A stretch of DNA of 64,000 nucleotides from Siderastrea siderea (lineage: Eukaryota; Cnidaria; Anthozoa; Scleractinia; Rhizangiidae). This document shows positions 21,409 to 32,645 of this stretch, piece by piece. Position numbers and translations under genes: made by a program. The notes beneath the pieces are model-generated. The model saw only the letters and a program-made list of their open reading frames with translations, was not told where the DNA came from and did no database searches. The stretch covers positions 68,717,662-68,781,661 of the forward strand of contig OZ034969.1 in assembly GCA_964030785.1 (NCBI GenBank), read 5' to 3'. How positions within the stretch are numbered: position 1 is the stretch's first letter; the number at the start of each line of letters is the position of its first letter.

Positions 21409-22074
21409 TTACTGATCCTTCCTTGCAATCTCTGCACTTGACTCCAGTAGAACAATCTTGTCTATGGGTCGCACAAGCTCCGTTGATCTAGTCTTGACCT
21501 TGGCGGAACGTACTAGCCCATCTCTTTGGTTGCTGAAGACTTCAAGAACGCGTCCCAAAGGCCAAATACTGCGGGGCGTGTTCTCGTCAAGAAGCAGCAC
21601 AATATCATTTACAGCGAGGTTTCTCTGTGGCTTGTTCCACTTTTGGCGTTGTTGAAGGGATGGCAGGTACTCTCTGGTCCAGCGTGACCAGAAAACGTTG
21701 CTAAGGTGTTGCACTTGACGCCATCTCCGACGGCTGTAGTTGTCTTCCTTTGAGAAGACACCGGGCGGCATTGTCGTTCCCGTTCGAAGTAGCAGCAAAT
21801 GGTTCGGCGTAAGCGCGTTAAGATCCTTTGGGTCATCAGACACCTTAGTGATCGGTCTTCCGTTGACTATTGACTCTACTTCACACATCAGTGTATTCAA
21901 GCCTTCGTCATCAAGAGTTTGCTCGTTCAGTAGCGCTTTCATGACTTTCCTTACTGTCCTTATACATCTCTCCCATACTCCTCCGTGATGGGACGCAGCA
22001 GGTGGGTTGAATATCCACTTTATGTTATGCTGCAGCAAATACTCGTGAATTTGACCTTGATTCCACTGTTGCAC
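21409..22074 (-). pseudogene. BEL/Pao integrase C-terminal half and DUF5641-like tail, cut off by a frameshift
   Basis: This frame continues the polyprotein out of phase. It holds the third catalytic residue of integrase (E35, in HHGGVWE), the following helix region, and the C-terminal domain that follows integrase in BEL/Pao proteins ([15 protein letters not shown], residues about 130-144, then a basic strand-rich tail ending near residue 221). There is no natural start codon; the first codon is GTG inside the old frame. The shift corresponds to a loss of one base (or gain of two) at about 22066-22074. Confidence 0.85.
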
Positions 22075-25000
22075 GCTTCGCGTAGTTCCCTTTCACCTTT
22101 TACGAAGTTTCCTCCGTTATCTGATCTGATTTCTTCCGGGCGTCCTCTCCTTGCAATAAAGCGGCGTAAGGCGTTGATGAATGATTCAGTGTCCATAGAA
22201 AGAACAACTTCAATGTGCACTGCACGGATGACTAGACAAGTGAACAACACACCATATCGCTTGGCTGTTGTTCGTCCTCGACGTACGGTGAAGGGACCAA
22301 AACAGTCGACCCCTACATAAGTGAAAGCTGGCTTAGAAGGTGTTATTCGATCTTCTGGTAAGCTTGCCATCTTCTGTTGCATAGCAGGTGCCTGACGTCG
22401 TCGGCAACTGAAGCATTTGTTAACAATGTTGCGCACACTTGATCGTGCGCCAATTATCCAATAATTTTGTCTGATTAGCGATAACGTGTACTCAACTCCA
22501 GAGTGCCCAGAAGCTCGGTGATAGTAGGTGATGATAAGATCGGTAACATGATGTTTCTTGGGAAGAATGGCAGGGTGCTTAGCATCATTCTTGATCGGTG
22601 CATTGTGAAGACGTCCTCCTACTCGTATAAGGCCGTTTTCTAAGATTGGGTCAAGCTTGTAGATGCTGCTACACTTCTTTACTTCGCATTTTCTTTTACT
22701 TTTTTGTGTTTCCTTAGTAGTGCGTCTGAGAACTTGCATTTCTTCTTTGAAGCCTTGGTTCTGCACGTGTTTAATAATTTCTTCTTCGGCTTCCTTTAAT
22801 TCGGATACGCTTAGTGGGGTGCCCCTTTCAGTGTTCCTTTGATAGCTGATTTTCTCATTTGCCTTGCGTAGTTGAATTCGTCTGCGCAGAGTGCTCTTAT
22901 AGCGTAAAATCCAAGCCACGATTTTTCTCAAACGGGTCCATGAGGAGACCTTTTCGAAGACTTTGCTCATGTAATCTTCGGTTTGTTTGCTAGCCTCGTT
23001 TGCAAATACTTCAGCGGTTTTCTTTACCTCTGGATCGTCGGTGGAGACCTCACCCAGGTCAGCAGGTCTTTGCGGCCATGCTTCTTCTGATAGCTTGAGA
23101 AAGTGTGCTCCTTGTGTCCAGCGTTCATTCTTTAATAGTGCTTCTACCGTCATTCCTCGGGAAGCTTCATCAGCTGGGTTCAGCGAAGTATCAACATGTC
23201 TCCACTGTGATGCGGTGGACTGATCTAAAATGGCTGAGATACGGTTTGCGACGAAGGTCTGAAATCTCTTATCCTTATTTTCTATGTAGCGTAGTACGCA
23301 AGTGCTATCCGTCCAGAAGGTAGAGCTGTCAATTGGCATAGAAATTTCTGGCTTGATCATTCGATCTAGTCTCGTAGCGAGAACTGCTGCGGATAATTCC
23401 ATCCTCGGAATCGTTATAGCCTTGAGCGGAGCCAGTCGCGACTTTGCCATTACTAGAGCGCAGTGGACTTGACCACCCACGTTGATTTGACGGAGATAAG
23501 AAACTGCGCCATAGCCTTGGCTAGAAGCATCTGAGAAGTGGTGAAGCTCGCGTCTCTGTACGTCTGAGAAATTTGGGGGCTTGAAACAACGCGGTATTTG
23601 AAACTGTTCCAGTTTGGGAAGTTCTCTTAGCCAGGCTTCCCATTTCTGCTTGCTAGACTCAGGAACCGGATCATCCCATCCGAGGCCCTTACGGCATAGT
23701 TCTTGTTGGATAGCCTTAGCCATTAGAATACATGGACATACGAACCCCAGTGGATCGTATACAGAACAAATGATTGACAGGATTCCTCTTCGAGTAGCGG
23801 GTTTTTCTTTGTTTGCGATCTTGAAACTGAAGGTATCTGCATGAACGTTCCACTGGACACCAAGAGCTCTTTCAGTCAGCTGTGCATTTTCAACGAGATC
23901 GAGATTCTTCACAGATGGTGCTCTCTCCGACTCGGGAAGAGAATTCATTATCTTCTTCGAGTTTGATACCCACTTGGTAAGACGGAAGCCTCCCTTTGAT
24001 AATAGCTCGCGTAGTTGACCAACCAAGGGAACAGCTACGGCATCCGTCGCGACCGATCGGAGACAATCATCCACGTAGAAATTTTTCTTTACGGTTTCAA
24101 CAGTGATAGCGTCAAAATCTTCTTTGTTATCTTCAGCCGTTCTCTTTAAGGCGTAGTTCGCACAGCTCGGAGATGAAGCGCCGCCGAACATATGAACCAA
24201 CATTTGGTATTCTTCTGGCTCTTTATCTATATCGCCATCTGACCACCAAAGGAATCGCAGATAATTGCAGTCGCTGGGGCGAACTCTAACTTGATAAAAC
24301 ATGGACTCAATGTCCGACATGAAGGCGACTTGCTCCTGCCGGAATCGCGTTAGTACACCAACTAGCGTGTTGGTAAGATCCGGCCCCTGTAGCAGCTGGT
24401 CGTTTAGAGAGGAACCACGAAATTTCGCTGAACAATCGAACACGACCCGGACCTTTTCAGGCTTCTGTGGATGAAATACAGGGTGGTGTGGTAAATACCA
24501 TGTGTTTGTCTGACGAAGCTCCTCATTGTTCATCTTTCTTGCGTAGTTTTTACGTAAGAGGTCATCCATGAAATCTCGATATTTTTCTTTCAGAATTGCA
24601 TCCTTCTGTAGGCGTTTCTTTAGCAGGTGCAGTCTTTGCTCTGCTTGAGACTTGTTATTTTGCAGGCGTGGTGGTTCGTTTTTCCAAGGCAGAGCAATTT
24701 CGTAATGACCGTTTGAAATCTTAAGTGTACTTTCCATAATGTCTAATGCGCGACGGTCGTTCTGCGACATCGACATTTTAGGCTCATAGGTAGAGTCGTT
24801 GAATTCTAGGTTGCAGAAATCTTCAAATTGTTTCGTGAGGTTTGCGTTAGTGTCGATAAAGTTTGCTGTTGGGGTCTTTGGTTCTTTCCTCCCCAGGGGT
24901 CCATTTAAAACCCATCCAAAAATAGTTCGCGTAGCGAAAGGACCTCCGTCTTTGCTTTCTCTGACCTCCTTTGGCTGTAGTACTTGTGGAGCATCGCTGC

Positions 25001-27416
25001 CGATAAGTAGACCGATTTCTGTTTCTTCTTTCATTCTGGGTATATCAATACCCTTCAGGTGTGGCCAGCGGTTGACATCTTCTTGAGTTCCAATGGTATC
25101 GGTTGACACTGGGAGACTGGGTCTAGAGTACACGATTGGCAGTTCAACTGATTCGTTGCCGTTCAAATCAGACACTTCTAGACCAACAAGGGAGCATTCA
25201 ATCGACTTGTTTGACGTTTGAAGAGTGGTGAGAGAAAGGTTGGTTTTCTCTCCCTCGACGCCAAGCTTCTTCAGTAGATTCTCTGTGATGAACGAGGTGT
25301 TTGAGCCAGAGTCAAGAAATGCGTACGTCAGCACTTGCTTGTGTTGACCCTTTGCCATGACCTTTACGGGTACGATTGACAGACCAACGACAGATGATCC
25401 GTTTGAAGTTTGGAACGTCTTGCTTTGTACGTAGCCGTTGTTCACTTGCGCAGCGCTTACAGTTGATTCGGGTTGGCTTGCATGGTTCTCCTTCTTACAC
25501 GTACTATCACTTGGTGGAGGTGGCATTTCTTTCTGATCTCTTACATGCAGGAAAGTTGAGTGCTTTTTCGTGCAGCCTTCGATGCGGCAAAAACTCCTTT
25601 TCGGACAATCTTGAACAAAATGTCCCGGTACTAAACAATTGGAACACAGCCTTTTCGTACGAACTAATCGATAGCGATCGCTTATGCGTAGTTTCTTGAA
25701 GTCTTCGCACTGCGAAAGCCAGTGACTTCTATCGCACGAGGGACACTTAATTTGCGTCTTCTCTTCTGAGGAAATGTTCGGTCGCTGGGGTTGTCCTTGG
25801 ACAGTGAATGTTTTTGCACTCTTTCTTTGTTTGATTTTGTCGCTTAAGTTAATGAACCTTTGTTCGCCTGAGATTTTGCCGAAAATGGGGTGGTTTGTCA
25901 CTCTTGATTTTGCCTCAACGAAGTCCGTAATGTCTTTCAAATTAGGGTCTCTTCCTTCTTTCTGGTTTATAGAGTCCACTAAATCGCGCCATTTAAGCCT
26001 TAATGGGTAAGGTAGCCGGTCTACAATTTTGCGAAGGCTGTCAGGATTTTCGAGGCGGTTCACATAGCCAATTTCTCTTAATGTGTTGCTGCAGCTTGTA
26101 AGGAGAATCGAAAATTTCTGTAGCGCAGCGCCATCTTCTCCGCGGATTGGCTGGCCATTAATCACGCGGTCAACGTACGCCGAAGCAATTTTGTACGGCT
26201 GGCCGTACCGTTCAGCCAATAGGGTTCTGGCTTCTCTGTAGCCTTTATCTTCCCTCATCGCTAAGCAGCTTCGCACAAGGTCTTGTACTTGGCCGCTTGT
26301 GTACTGCAGAAGGTAATAAAGCCGGGTGCTTGGACTGCTTGTTTTGCTTTCAATTAGATTTTCGAAGGCTCGAATGAAATCGCAGTACTCTATAGGATCG
26401 CCTTTGAAAATAGGGACATCGGGTTGCGGCAACGTTAACGCCATGATCGCTTCTTGCTGCTGCCGTAAGAGAAGCTGTATGTCACTGGCTTGGCTAGCTG
26501 GAGGGGCTGCGACATTCTGCTCTGAACCACCAGTCGCTGGATCACGATTTGGTTGCTGAGGTACCTGGAAGCGCCATCCAGATTCATCTAGGTTCAAGGG
26601 GCGCTGACCTGTTTGGGTGTGCCCTTCCATTGGAGGGGGCGGCCTATACGGTTCACTTGTTTTAATCGCCGTGGACTCGTTTTTGGGAAGGCTATGTTCT
26701 TCGCTTGGCGTTGCACGAACTTCGTCTATTACCACGAATTTCTCGTCTCTGTCGGGCTCATCACTGCTCACTGATTGAACTCGAGCCAACGTTTGATCCT
26801 CAATTGAAGGCAGATGCGCGGCCATTTCTCTTTCCGCGGCTTGAGCATATGCGAGTTCTTCGGCTTTCGCCTTTGCCATTTCAGTTTCTAGTCGAAGTTC
26901 ATTTTTCCTTTGTCGCAATTTTAGTTCTTCTTCTTGAATTCGGTGCAGTTTTTTCAGCGTAGCAGCCTCAGCTTCCAAAATTGCTTTCCTTGCGGCAGCT
27001 TTTGCTCTGGCGCTAGAAACTGAACTGCGAGTGCTCGCGGAGGATTTGCGTGACACCATAGATCCGTGCCGCGAACCAACGTTCGACACGCTATCATCGG
27101 GTTTGACGTCTAACGAATTCAGTAGTTTAGAAGTTTCGATACCAGCCAACCAGAGTTCTAAGTTATCTTGAAGTTGTTTTATTTGGTCAGAAACTAATTC
27201 ATAGTACACTGCTGACTCTTCGATTGATTCTTCGTCACTTAATTGATTATGAAATGCTACATGTGCGGCTTGAAAATTCCTGAATGCTTCCTTCAACTCG
27301 CGTAGTTCATTGTCTACTAACTCGACATTGTTTTCGTCAGCCATAAGACGTGTAATTTCCTTTATTTTGCGACTCACGACTGCCTTCGCGTCGCCACGTG
27401 CCCTTTTGGTTTCCAT
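22020..27416 (-). CDS. BEL/Pao Gag-Pol polyprotein, truncated within integrase
   Basis: This is a 1798-codon single Gag-Pol frame. Gag: Ser-rich linker (about 108-136), Ala/Glu/Lys-rich coiled coil (about 138-200), DUF1759-type core (about 328-510) and two zinc knuckles (C558-C570, imperfect spacing; C591-C604, CX2CX4HX4C). Aspartic protease: DSG at 702-704. Reverse transcriptase: D1035 in [12 protein letters not shown] and YVDD at 1114-1117. RNase H: D1296, E1340, D1370 and a D1416 region. Integrase: H1633/H1638 and C1668/C1671 zinc site, D1704 and D1766. The frame then runs into an unrelated end (residues about 1784-1798) before the catalytic Glu, which lies in the next frame (21409-22074). 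Protease, RT and RNase H all keep their catalytic residues. The ATG at 27416 lies 229 bp inside the 5' LTR. Confidence 0.93.
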   Translation of the reverse strand: METKRARGDAKAVVSRKIKEITRLMADENNVELVDNELRELKEAFRNFQAAHVAFHNQLSDEESIEESAVYYELVSDQIKQLQDNLELWLAGIETSKLLNSLDVKPDDSVSNVGSRHGSMVSRKSSASTRSSVSSARAKAAARKAILEAEAATLKKLHRIQEEELKLRQRKNELRLETEMAKAKAEELAYAQAAEREMAAHLPSIEDQTLARVQSVSSDEPDRDEKFVVIDEVRATPSEEHSLPKNESTAIKTSEPYRPPPPMEGHTQTGQRPLNLDESGWRFQVPQQPNRDPATGGSEQNVAAPPASQASDIQLLLRQQQEAIMALTLPQPDVPIFKGDPIEYCDFIRAFENLIESKTSSPSTRLYYLLQYTSGQVQDLVRSCLAMREDKGYREARTLLAERYGQPYKIASAYVDRVINGQPIRGEDGAALQKFSILLTSCSNTLREIGYVNRLENPDSLRKIVDRLPYPLRLKWRDLVDSINQKEGRDPNLKDITDFVEAKSRVTNHPIFGKISGEQRFINLSDKIKQRKSAKTFTVQGQPQRPNISSEEKTQIKCPSCDRSHWLSQCEDFKKLRISDRYRLVRTKRLCSNCLVPGHFVQDCPKRSFCRIEGCTKKHSTFLHVRDQKEMPPPPSDSTCKKENHASQPESTVSAAQVNNGYVQSKTFQTSNGSSVVGLSIVPVKVMAKGQHKQVLTYAFLDSGSNTSFITENLLKKLGVEGEKTNLSLTTLQTSNKSIECSLVGLEVSDLNGNESVELPIVYSRPSLPVSTDTIGTQEDVNRWPHLKGIDIPRMKEETEIGLLIGSDAPQVLQPKEVRESKDGGPFATRTIFGWVLNGPLGRKEPKTPTANFIDTNANLTKQFEDFCNLEFNDSTYEPKMSMSQNDRRALDIMESTLKISNGHYEIALPWKNEPPRLQNNKSQAEQRLHLLKKRLQKDAILKEKYRDFMDDLLRKNYARKMNNEELRQTNTWYLPHHPVFHPQKPEKVRVVFDCSAKFRGSSLNDQLLQGPDLTNTLVGVLTRFRQEQVAFMSDIESMFYQVRVRPSDCNYLRFLWWSDGDIDKEPEEYQMLVHMFGGASSPSCANYALKRTAEDNKEDFDAITVETVKKNFYVDDCLRSVATDAVAVPLVGQLRELLSKGGFRLTKWVSNSKKIMNSLPESERAPSVKNLDLVENAQLTERALGVQWNVHADTFSFKIANKEKPATRRGILSIICSVYDPLGFVCPCILMAKAIQQELCRKGLGWDDPVPESSKQKWEAWLRELPKLEQFQIPRCFKPPNFSDVQRRELHHFSDASSQGYGAVSYLRQINVGGQVHCALVMAKSRLAPLKAITIPRMELSAAVLATRLDRMIKPEISMPIDSSTFWTDSTCVLRYIENKDKRFQTFVANRISAILDQSTASQWRHVDTSLNPADEASRGMTVEALLKNERWTQGAHFLKLSEEAWPQRPADLGEVSTDDPEVKKTAEVFANEASKQTEDYMSKVFEKVSSWTRLRKIVAWILRYKSTLRRRIQLRKANEKISYQRNTERGTPLSVSELKEAEEEIIKHVQNQGFKEEMQVLRRTTKETQKSKRKCEVKKCSSIYKLDPILENGLIRVGGRLHNAPIKNDAKHPAILPKKHHVTDLIITYYHRASGHSGVEYTLSLIRQNYWIIGARSSVRNIVNKCFSCRRRQAPAMQQKMASLPEDRITPSKPAFTYVGVDCFGPFTVRRGRTTAKRYGVLFTCLVIRAVHIEVVLSMDTESFINALRRFIARRGRPEEIRSDNGGNFVKGERELREACNSGIKVKFTSICCSIT

Positions 27417-27645
27417 AGTCAGATGTCTGTCAACACTTAAGCGTAATGGATTAACGGATTAAACACGGATTGTGCGTGACGCGCGACGGTGGGCGAAACC
27501 AACTCGCATCCGCTTGTCAACGTGACGATAGCTTCTAACGAGCCGACAATTGCGTTACTTCCTTTGACGTAGCTCAGACCAATTCTTCGAATAATTTCTC
27601 ATTCGCAGCGTTTCGAACAAAGTTCGTTCTCCAAATTCGAACTAA

Positions 27646-27886
27646 TGTAATTGCTAAGATCCTAGAGGTTGCGCCTTACTCGAGATCTTCAACAATCACA
27701 GGGGTAGCGCGGTGCGAGGCTATAGACAATTCGAACTCCACTTGATAGACTGGTTAAAAACGATTTAATCACAGTTCAAAGTTCACAGATCCAGACAATA
27801 ACAGTAACAGCAATGATTCTAGCGATGTTGTAGCCGGTAAGAACAGTAGCGTTGATACCAGTAGGTAGCAGAAGTATTAGCAGTAA

Positions 27887-27985
<99 letters not shown>

Positions 27986-28358
27986 GTTCGAATTTGGTTG
28001 ACGACTCGCACCAAAAAGGTAGCAGAACACAACGGTAGATAGCGGGTAGCGGATCCTTACGATCGTTGCACGGTACTTGCCGGATAACTTGTGACTCTAC
28101 GATTTGTTGCGAGCCGCTTTTATAACACGTGTGTACGTGTGTATGCTTAAGGCGTTTTCTAATACGTGCGATATATGCTAGGCTATTTCCTATGAGCAGC
28201 TATTTTAGCTGTGACTAAGCGTGAAACTACAAATTCCTAACTCAATCGTCATAACGTGTTAAGCACGTTTACCTAAATACAACTATTTGTAATCATTACT
28301 AAGGAGTAAAAAATTCACGTAAAGTTAAGAAAGGAAAAAGAGCGTTTCAAAACTAACA
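27646..28358 (-). repeat. 5' LTR of the BEL/Pao element
   Basis: 713 bp, identical to the other LTR except for 9 extra bp in the AGT/TAG run (about 27891-27984) and two substitutions near its 5' part (about 28284 and 28331). It should hold promoter and polyadenylation signals. No obvious tRNA-matching primer site abuts its inner edge. Confidence 0.95.
28117..28124 (-). promoter_or_regulatory. TATA box of the BEL/Pao LTR
   Basis: TATAAAAG on the minus strand in the 5' LTR, repeated in the 3' LTR at 21043-21050. Its position about 235 bp into the LTR suits a U3 core promoter. Confidence 0.55.
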
Positions 28359-28740
28359 GTTATGAACTTCTAAATAACGTTTACAGAATTGTAAATGAGT
28401 TTTTTCAATTGCGGAGCTGTCCCACGACTTAAAATCTGATTTCGCAAAGGCACTCCAAACTTCACTATTGTGGGTTAAAATTGGTGAGAACCGATTGAGT
28501 CAAAAAATTACACTCAAGAGAAGGTGTCAGTTTATTAAAATCGGTGTGCCGTCGTAGACCAAAGAAAGCATGAAGAGCTTTTTGTCGAAGGTGTTCAAGC
28601 GAAAGCGTAAAATTTCCGGAAGATGAGATGCGAGTCCCTAGGTAGGTATAGTTTTGGACAATGTCTATTATTTCACTGCCTATGTGAAAAACATAATCAC
28701 ACTTTTTTGTGCATCGTTGAAAAATCGAGTGCTCAATAAT
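28359..28740 (-). pseudogene. LINE copy 1, RT thumb region upstream of the BEL insertion
   Basis: Minus-strand translation matches residues about 140-265 of the LINE protein at 29840-31375 (YTYLGTRISSSGNFTLSLEH, ALHAFF.LRRHTDFNKL), then breaks frame at about 28500. At DNA level it runs into the BEL element at GTTAT. Beyond 28740 the LINE similarity ends. Confidence 0.75.
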
Positions 28741-29039
28741 CATAATGACGGAGCAGCTGCAAATGGTTTTCAAATGGACGTGCAGTGCTTTTATTGTTGT
28801 AAATTTCAAGCCATTTACGAGTAGTGTCTCAAAGCAAATAAATAAAAATTTTTGAGTATGCTGGTCATTTGTGGTCTTATACTCCACATGGAGGTGTTAT
28901 AAGGATGATCACTGTGATAAATGAAGGTGGTCATTGCATGACACGGGTGCAAACTCAGACTAGTGCGACTTCACTTCACTTTAAGCACTCTTCTAAATAG
29001 AACGTTCCCTGTGTTTTTGTCCCATTTGAACGAAATCAG
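28741..29039. other. gap between LINE copy 1 and a PLE remnant
   Basis: No gene. The sequence may include decayed PLE protein downstream of the RT domain, but it is not recognisable. Confidence 0.3.
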
Positions 29040-29546
29040 TGAGCTCTGTGAAAAGATCCTACCTGTTTCATTGCCATTTTGGAGAAATCTGGAGAAATTT
29101 AAAGTTCTTTAAAATGATGGTTTTAGCTATAGTGTTGTGTCGGTTTATAAGTGAGCGTAAATGGAATTCCCTCAGTCCTCTGATTTGTTGGAAAAATCGG
29201 CAATTGAGAGAACGGGATGGAGTTTTTGACGTGAGAAGGATGAGAAGATGAATGAACAAATAACTTCGGGAATCTGTAAGTTTGAAGTACACACTGGTAG
29301 TTATATAGGTCGTTGCCGTGGATTGAAATTTTGATACCAAGAAAAGCGACTGAAGTTTCAGAAATTTACCAGGTATATTTCAGCGTCGGGTGAAAGGAAT
29401 TGATAGAGGTTATAAAATGATGAAGTGACGACAATACAATCGTCGATGTAACGGCCGTAAAGTTCAGGTTTGGTTCCTTTACTGTACTGATTGAAAAACT
29501 GATATTCGACGTAACCTATGAAAAGATTGGCGTAGCTAGGTCCCAT
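29040..29546 (-). pseudogene. Penelope-like reverse transcriptase remnant
   Basis: On the minus strand, MGPSYANLFIGYVE and then GRYIDDC (the YxDD catalytic motif) lie in 29546-29358. After a frame break, SVYFKLTDSRSYLF and HNTIAKTIILKNFKFLQ follow (about 29295-29080). These match the order in PLE reverse transcriptases that end in a GIY-YIG domain. Frameshifts interrupt it, and no endonuclease part follows. Confidence 0.8.
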
Positions 29547-29642
29547 TTAATTTTGGTGCCCACAGTGACGCCATTGACAGGTTTATAGCAGTCCTGTAAT
29601 CTGGCTGACCTTGAAAGGACTAAGTTCCAGGAGAGAGTACAG

Positions 29643-31375
29643 CAACAACAACAAGCTTTATTTGCATGACTACATAGAAATTTGGTAGTATTGCAAAAGC
29701 TACTTAAATTTAATTACATATTATTTCATTAACTAAGATAATTAGTAAAGTAGAAAATAACATAACATAACAAAGAAGAAAAAATATATATATATATTAT
29801 ATATAATATATGAAACAATTACTAACAATAATTGTTCATTTAACTGTTCGAAGTGGTGATCATTGTAACGAGATTGTCTCTCAATTCAAAGCATGCCGAG
29901 ATAAATGAGATTAGCTTAATGTTTACAAAGTAGTCAGTGGAATTCATAAGATGTGATAATAGAGTTTCGCGTGGTAGTAGTCGTAGTAATGGAAGTTTGG
30001 ATTCTATTTTAGAAAAGAATATGCCGCGTACCTGAGAATAAGCTGGGCAATCTAACAAAAAATGAGTTTCATCTTCAATTTTGTTGCAATTGCAGAAGTT
30101 GCATATTCTTTCATTACGAGGTATATTGTCGTATCTACCTGTTTCGATCCTAAGTTTGTGACAGCTTATTCTCAGTTTTACTAATGTTTTCCTTAAAGGG
30201 TTCTTCCTTGTTAAATCTAAGTAGGTAGAAGGGCTATAATTATTTTTAATAGTGTTATAAAAACTAAGTTTTTGCGAGTTTTGTAGGGTCTGATTCCAAT
30301 GTGAAATATACTTCTGTTTCATGATATTAATATACTGTTTAATTTTACAATCATTTAATGAACTATAGTTAAAGTGATTAAAATTATAGTATTCATTTAT
30401 TTTCATGACACTAGAGTAGAAACTATTTTTTCCGTTATCATAAAGATCAATCGATATTTTTAAGGCTTGTCTGACTATAGAGTTTTCATCCTTTTGGTGT
30501 AAGTAATTTAGATAACTTAGTATCTTCTTATTTATATCAATGATCAGAGGGAATTTACCAAGTTCGGCTCTGCATGCAATATTGGATGCCTTGTTATGTA
30601 CTTCTAAGTATCGTTTACAAAACTGCAAGTGAGTTTTCTCAATTGGGGAAAGGTCCCACGACTTAAAGTCTGATTTCACAAAGGCACCCCAAACTTCACT
30701 GTTGTAGGTTAAGATTGGTAAGATTTTTGAGTCGAAAATTTTGCATGCTATTGAAGGTTTAAGTTTATTGAAATCTGTGTGCCGTCTTAGACTAAAGAAA
30801 GCATGAAGAGCTTTTTGTCGTAGATGTTCAAGTGAGAGTGTAAAATTTCCTGAAGAAGAGATGCGAGTCCCTAAATAGGTATAGTCTTGAACAATGTCTA
30901 TTTTTTCACTGCCCACATGAAAAGCATAATCAGATCGTTTTTCACGTCGTTGAAAAATCATTATTTTTGTTTTCTTAGGGTTTATGCTTAGCATCCAGGA
31001 GTTGCAATATGAAGATAACTTGTTAAGACAATTTTGTAATCCTAGTTTTGATCGTGATAAAATAATTAAGTCGTCTGCATAAAAAAGGGAGTTGAGTTTG
31101 GTGCCATTTGGCAGTATAAACGGATCAGATAGAACATTGTTAAAAGAAAAAGCTAAATCGTTAACGTATAGGTTAAAGAGCAAAGGACTTAAAATACAGC
31201 CTTGGCGTACACCTCTTGCATACCGAAAAGGACGCGTTCTGGTATTTCCAATTTTTATAGAGGAGGTAGAGTTCGAGTTCGAGTTCGAAAAACATCGAAA
31301 GCTTCCACCTGTATAGTACTTAATGGCAAATGAAAAATAGTTAAGTGTCAAAACTAGTTCGGCTATACGGAGCAC
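29643..31375 (-). mobile_element. LINE copy 2 (CR1/L2/Jockey-type), 5'-truncated
   Basis: It runs on the minus strand from about 31375 to a short (TTG)n tail at 29643-29654. The 3' UTR ends AATAAAGCTTG, as in copy 1. The endonuclease and the first half of the reverse transcriptase are missing, typical of incomplete target-primed reverse transcription. Confidence 0.85.
29840..31375 (-). CDS. LINE reverse transcriptase, C-terminal two thirds, open but 5'-truncated
   Basis: 511 codons without a stop. GVRQGCILSPLLFNLY (55-70) and YADD (99-102) are RT palm motifs. NPKKTKIMIF (132-141) is the following conserved strand. A Cys-His cluster C425-x2-C428-x9-H438-x4-C443 is the zinc finger found at the C-terminus of many Jockey/CR1/L2-like LINE proteins. 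No apurinic-type endonuclease domain or N-terminal RT motifs are present, so the predicted start Met is simply the first one in the truncated copy. The enzyme cannot work alone. An intact frame suggests a moderately young copy. Confidence 0.85.
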   Translation of the reverse strand: MLRIAELVLTLNYFSFAIKYYTGGSFRCFSNSNSNSTSSIKIGNTRTRPFRYARGVRQGCILSPLLFNLYVNDLAFSFNNVLSDPFILPNGTKLNSLFYADDLIILSRSKLGLQNCLNKLSSYCNSWMLSINPKKTKIMIFQRREKRSDYAFHVGSEKIDIVQDYTYLGTRISSSGNFTLSLEHLRQKALHAFFSLRRHTDFNKLKPSIACKIFDSKILPILTYNSEVWGAFVKSDFKSWDLSPIEKTHLQFCKRYLEVHNKASNIACRAELGKFPLIIDINKKILSYLNYLHQKDENSIVRQALKISIDLYDNGKNSFYSSVMKINEYYNFNHFNYSSLNDCKIKQYINIMKQKYISHWNQTLQNSQKLSFYNTIKNNYSPSTYLDLTRKNPLRKTLVKLRISCHKLRIETGRYDNIPRNERICNFCNCNKIEDETHFLLDCPAYSQVRGIFFSKIESKLPLLRLLPRETLLSHLMNSTDYFVNIKLISFISACFELRDNLVTMITTSNS

Positions 31376-31424
31376 TGAGTGTTTCCGAGCTGGGTTCTAC
31401 TAATTTTTCCTTCGAATAGCGTAG

Positions 31425-31605
31425 TTCTACCAATAGCGTAGCTTCATCTATGTGCGTTATCCATATAAACCAAGGGCAACCCACAATTCCTTAAATAGCT
31501 CTGTCGCAGAGGGCTAACGCTGGAAATGCCACCTTTCAATTTCTCAATGGTGGCCAATTTACCTTATCAACATAGTTGATAAATTTAAATTTTTTTGTGT
31601 TTCAC
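31425..31605 (+). repeat. Penelope-like element terminal fragment
   Basis: It matches the reverse complement of 17816-17986 at roughly three quarters of positions by eye: ACCAATAGC, ATCCATATA, CAACCCACAATTCCTT against CAACTCACAATTCCTT, GGCTAACG, CTTTCAATTTCTC and TATCAAC. No coding sequence is attached. Confidence 0.65.
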
Positions 31606-31921
31606 TTTCCGGCACCGACGTAGCACCCGAGTTTCTTTAGAATCCAACCCCCTTGTCTGTTCGTTGATTGTTGTAGTCTGAGGACGGTCAACCTTTTGAA
31701 GGTCACCAATTCACGCTAGGGTTGCTCAATGGCACTCCTAGATGTTGGTAGCACTGACCGGCGAGGCTGAGCCACTGAGCTGCGATCTTGTCAGTGACCC
31801 TGGAGAGATTGCCATAACGGCAACGCCAGCGACATTAACTGAAAGACATATATATATAAAGACAATTTTTTGAATATGAAATGTTATTTTTGTTTACAAG
31901 AAATTAGAGTGGTTTTCAGGT
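31606..31921. other. unassigned stretch
   Basis: A GC-richer segment (31660-31830) with GGCGAGGCTGAGCCACTGAG is present. No gene or structured RNA was recognised. Confidence 0.3.
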
Positions 31922-32645
31922 CAGTGTCGAAAGTAATTTGCGATTACTTTGGACTTGCTTTATACACTCAGTGATTGGCTCGAAAAAATTCGCGCCGTTT
32001 TCTTAAAGGAAAGGTCACTCCAGAAACGGTGTATTTTTTGAAATCGCCAATAAAAAGATAACACTAAGTTGAGTTACTGACCGTGGCTTTAGCTTCTAAA
32101 ATGCATCCGATCCCACTGAAATTCCTCTCCAAAGAGGGCCTAATTAAACACTGCGAGCCGCCATTTTGAATCGTCCGTGACGTCAAATTGTGAAATGAGA
32201 CCAGCGGTCGGGTAACCCGGGCTCTGAAAAACGAGCCCACGTTAACCAACCGCTGGTCTCGTTTCACAATTTGACGTCACGGACAAGCGGCCAGGCTGTT
32301 AAGTACGATTCAAAATGGCGGTGCGCAGTGTTGAATTTTGGCCCTCTTTGGAGAGGAATTTCAGTGGGATCGGATGCACTTTAGCAGCTAAAACCATGGT
32401 TAGTAACTCAACTTAGTGTTATCTTTTTATTGGCGATTTCAAAAAATACACCGTTTCTGGAGTGACCTTCTCCTTTAACCAATCATAAATAAAACCAAAA
32501 CCAATCGGTGATTTTCTCGCACGCTTTTTCCCGCGCTTGATGTCGGTTGCATGTATTTGCTTTAAGATCTGATTGGTCCTTTGAATCATTGTGAAGTTTG
32601 CACTTGTTATGATTGGCCAGAGTAATTACTTGGTTTTCGGTTTTA
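31922..32645. repeat. interspersed repeat copy, split by a palindromic element
   Basis: Same family as 16276-16482. The left part is 31922-32002 and the right part 32479-32645. The two parts abut correctly when 32003-32478, minus one TTAA, is removed. Confidence 0.6.
32003..32478. mobile_element. palindromic TTAA element (MITE), 476 bp
   Basis: TTAA lies at both ends (32003-32006 and 32475-32478). The TIRs read AAGGTCACTCCAGAAACGG from each side, and almost the whole element forms two inverted arms of about 225 bp. The arms include CGATCCCACTGAAATTCCTC and, near the centre, a GTGACGTCAAATTGTGAAA block facing its reverse complement. The right arm has about 22 extra bp. TTAA target duplication suggests piggyBac-type mobilisation. 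There is no coding capacity, and the 67-codon frame inside is not supported. Confidence 0.8.

Larger units (their letters stand above)
20581..28358 (-). mobile_element. BEL/Pao LTR retrotransposon, near-complete and young
   Basis: The element is bounded by LTRs that start TG and end CA on either strand (20581-21284 and 27646-28358). It is flanked by GTTAT target duplications (20576-20580 and 28359-28363). The order on the minus strand is 5' LTR, a 229-bp leader, gag-pol, polypurine tract, 3' LTR; there is no env-like frame. Apart from a three-unit difference in a trinucleotide run, the LTRs differ at only two positions that I can see, so insertion was recent. The internal polyprotein is open except for one frameshift in integrase. 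Confidence 0.95.
19675..28740 (-). mobile_element. LINE copy 1 (CR1/L2/Jockey-type), split by a BEL element
   Basis: The 3' end on the minus strand is the (TTG)n tail at 19675-19707, preceded by AATAAAGCTTG. Upstream sequence to 20580 and from 28359 to about 28740 matches LINE copy 2 (29643-31375) over its whole length. The only interruption is the 7778-bp BEL element. The copy is 5'-truncated: similarity fades beyond about 28740, within the reverse transcriptase thumb region. Confidence 0.85.

Noticed and set aside
22987..26962. Plus-strand frames across the BEL gag-pol region
   Set aside because: They are antisense shadows of the 1798-codon polyprotein.
20581..28358. Endogenous retrovirus with envelope
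   Set aside because: There is no env-like frame between integrase and the 3' LTR. Domain order and the DUF5641-like tail fit a plain BEL/Pao retrotransposon.
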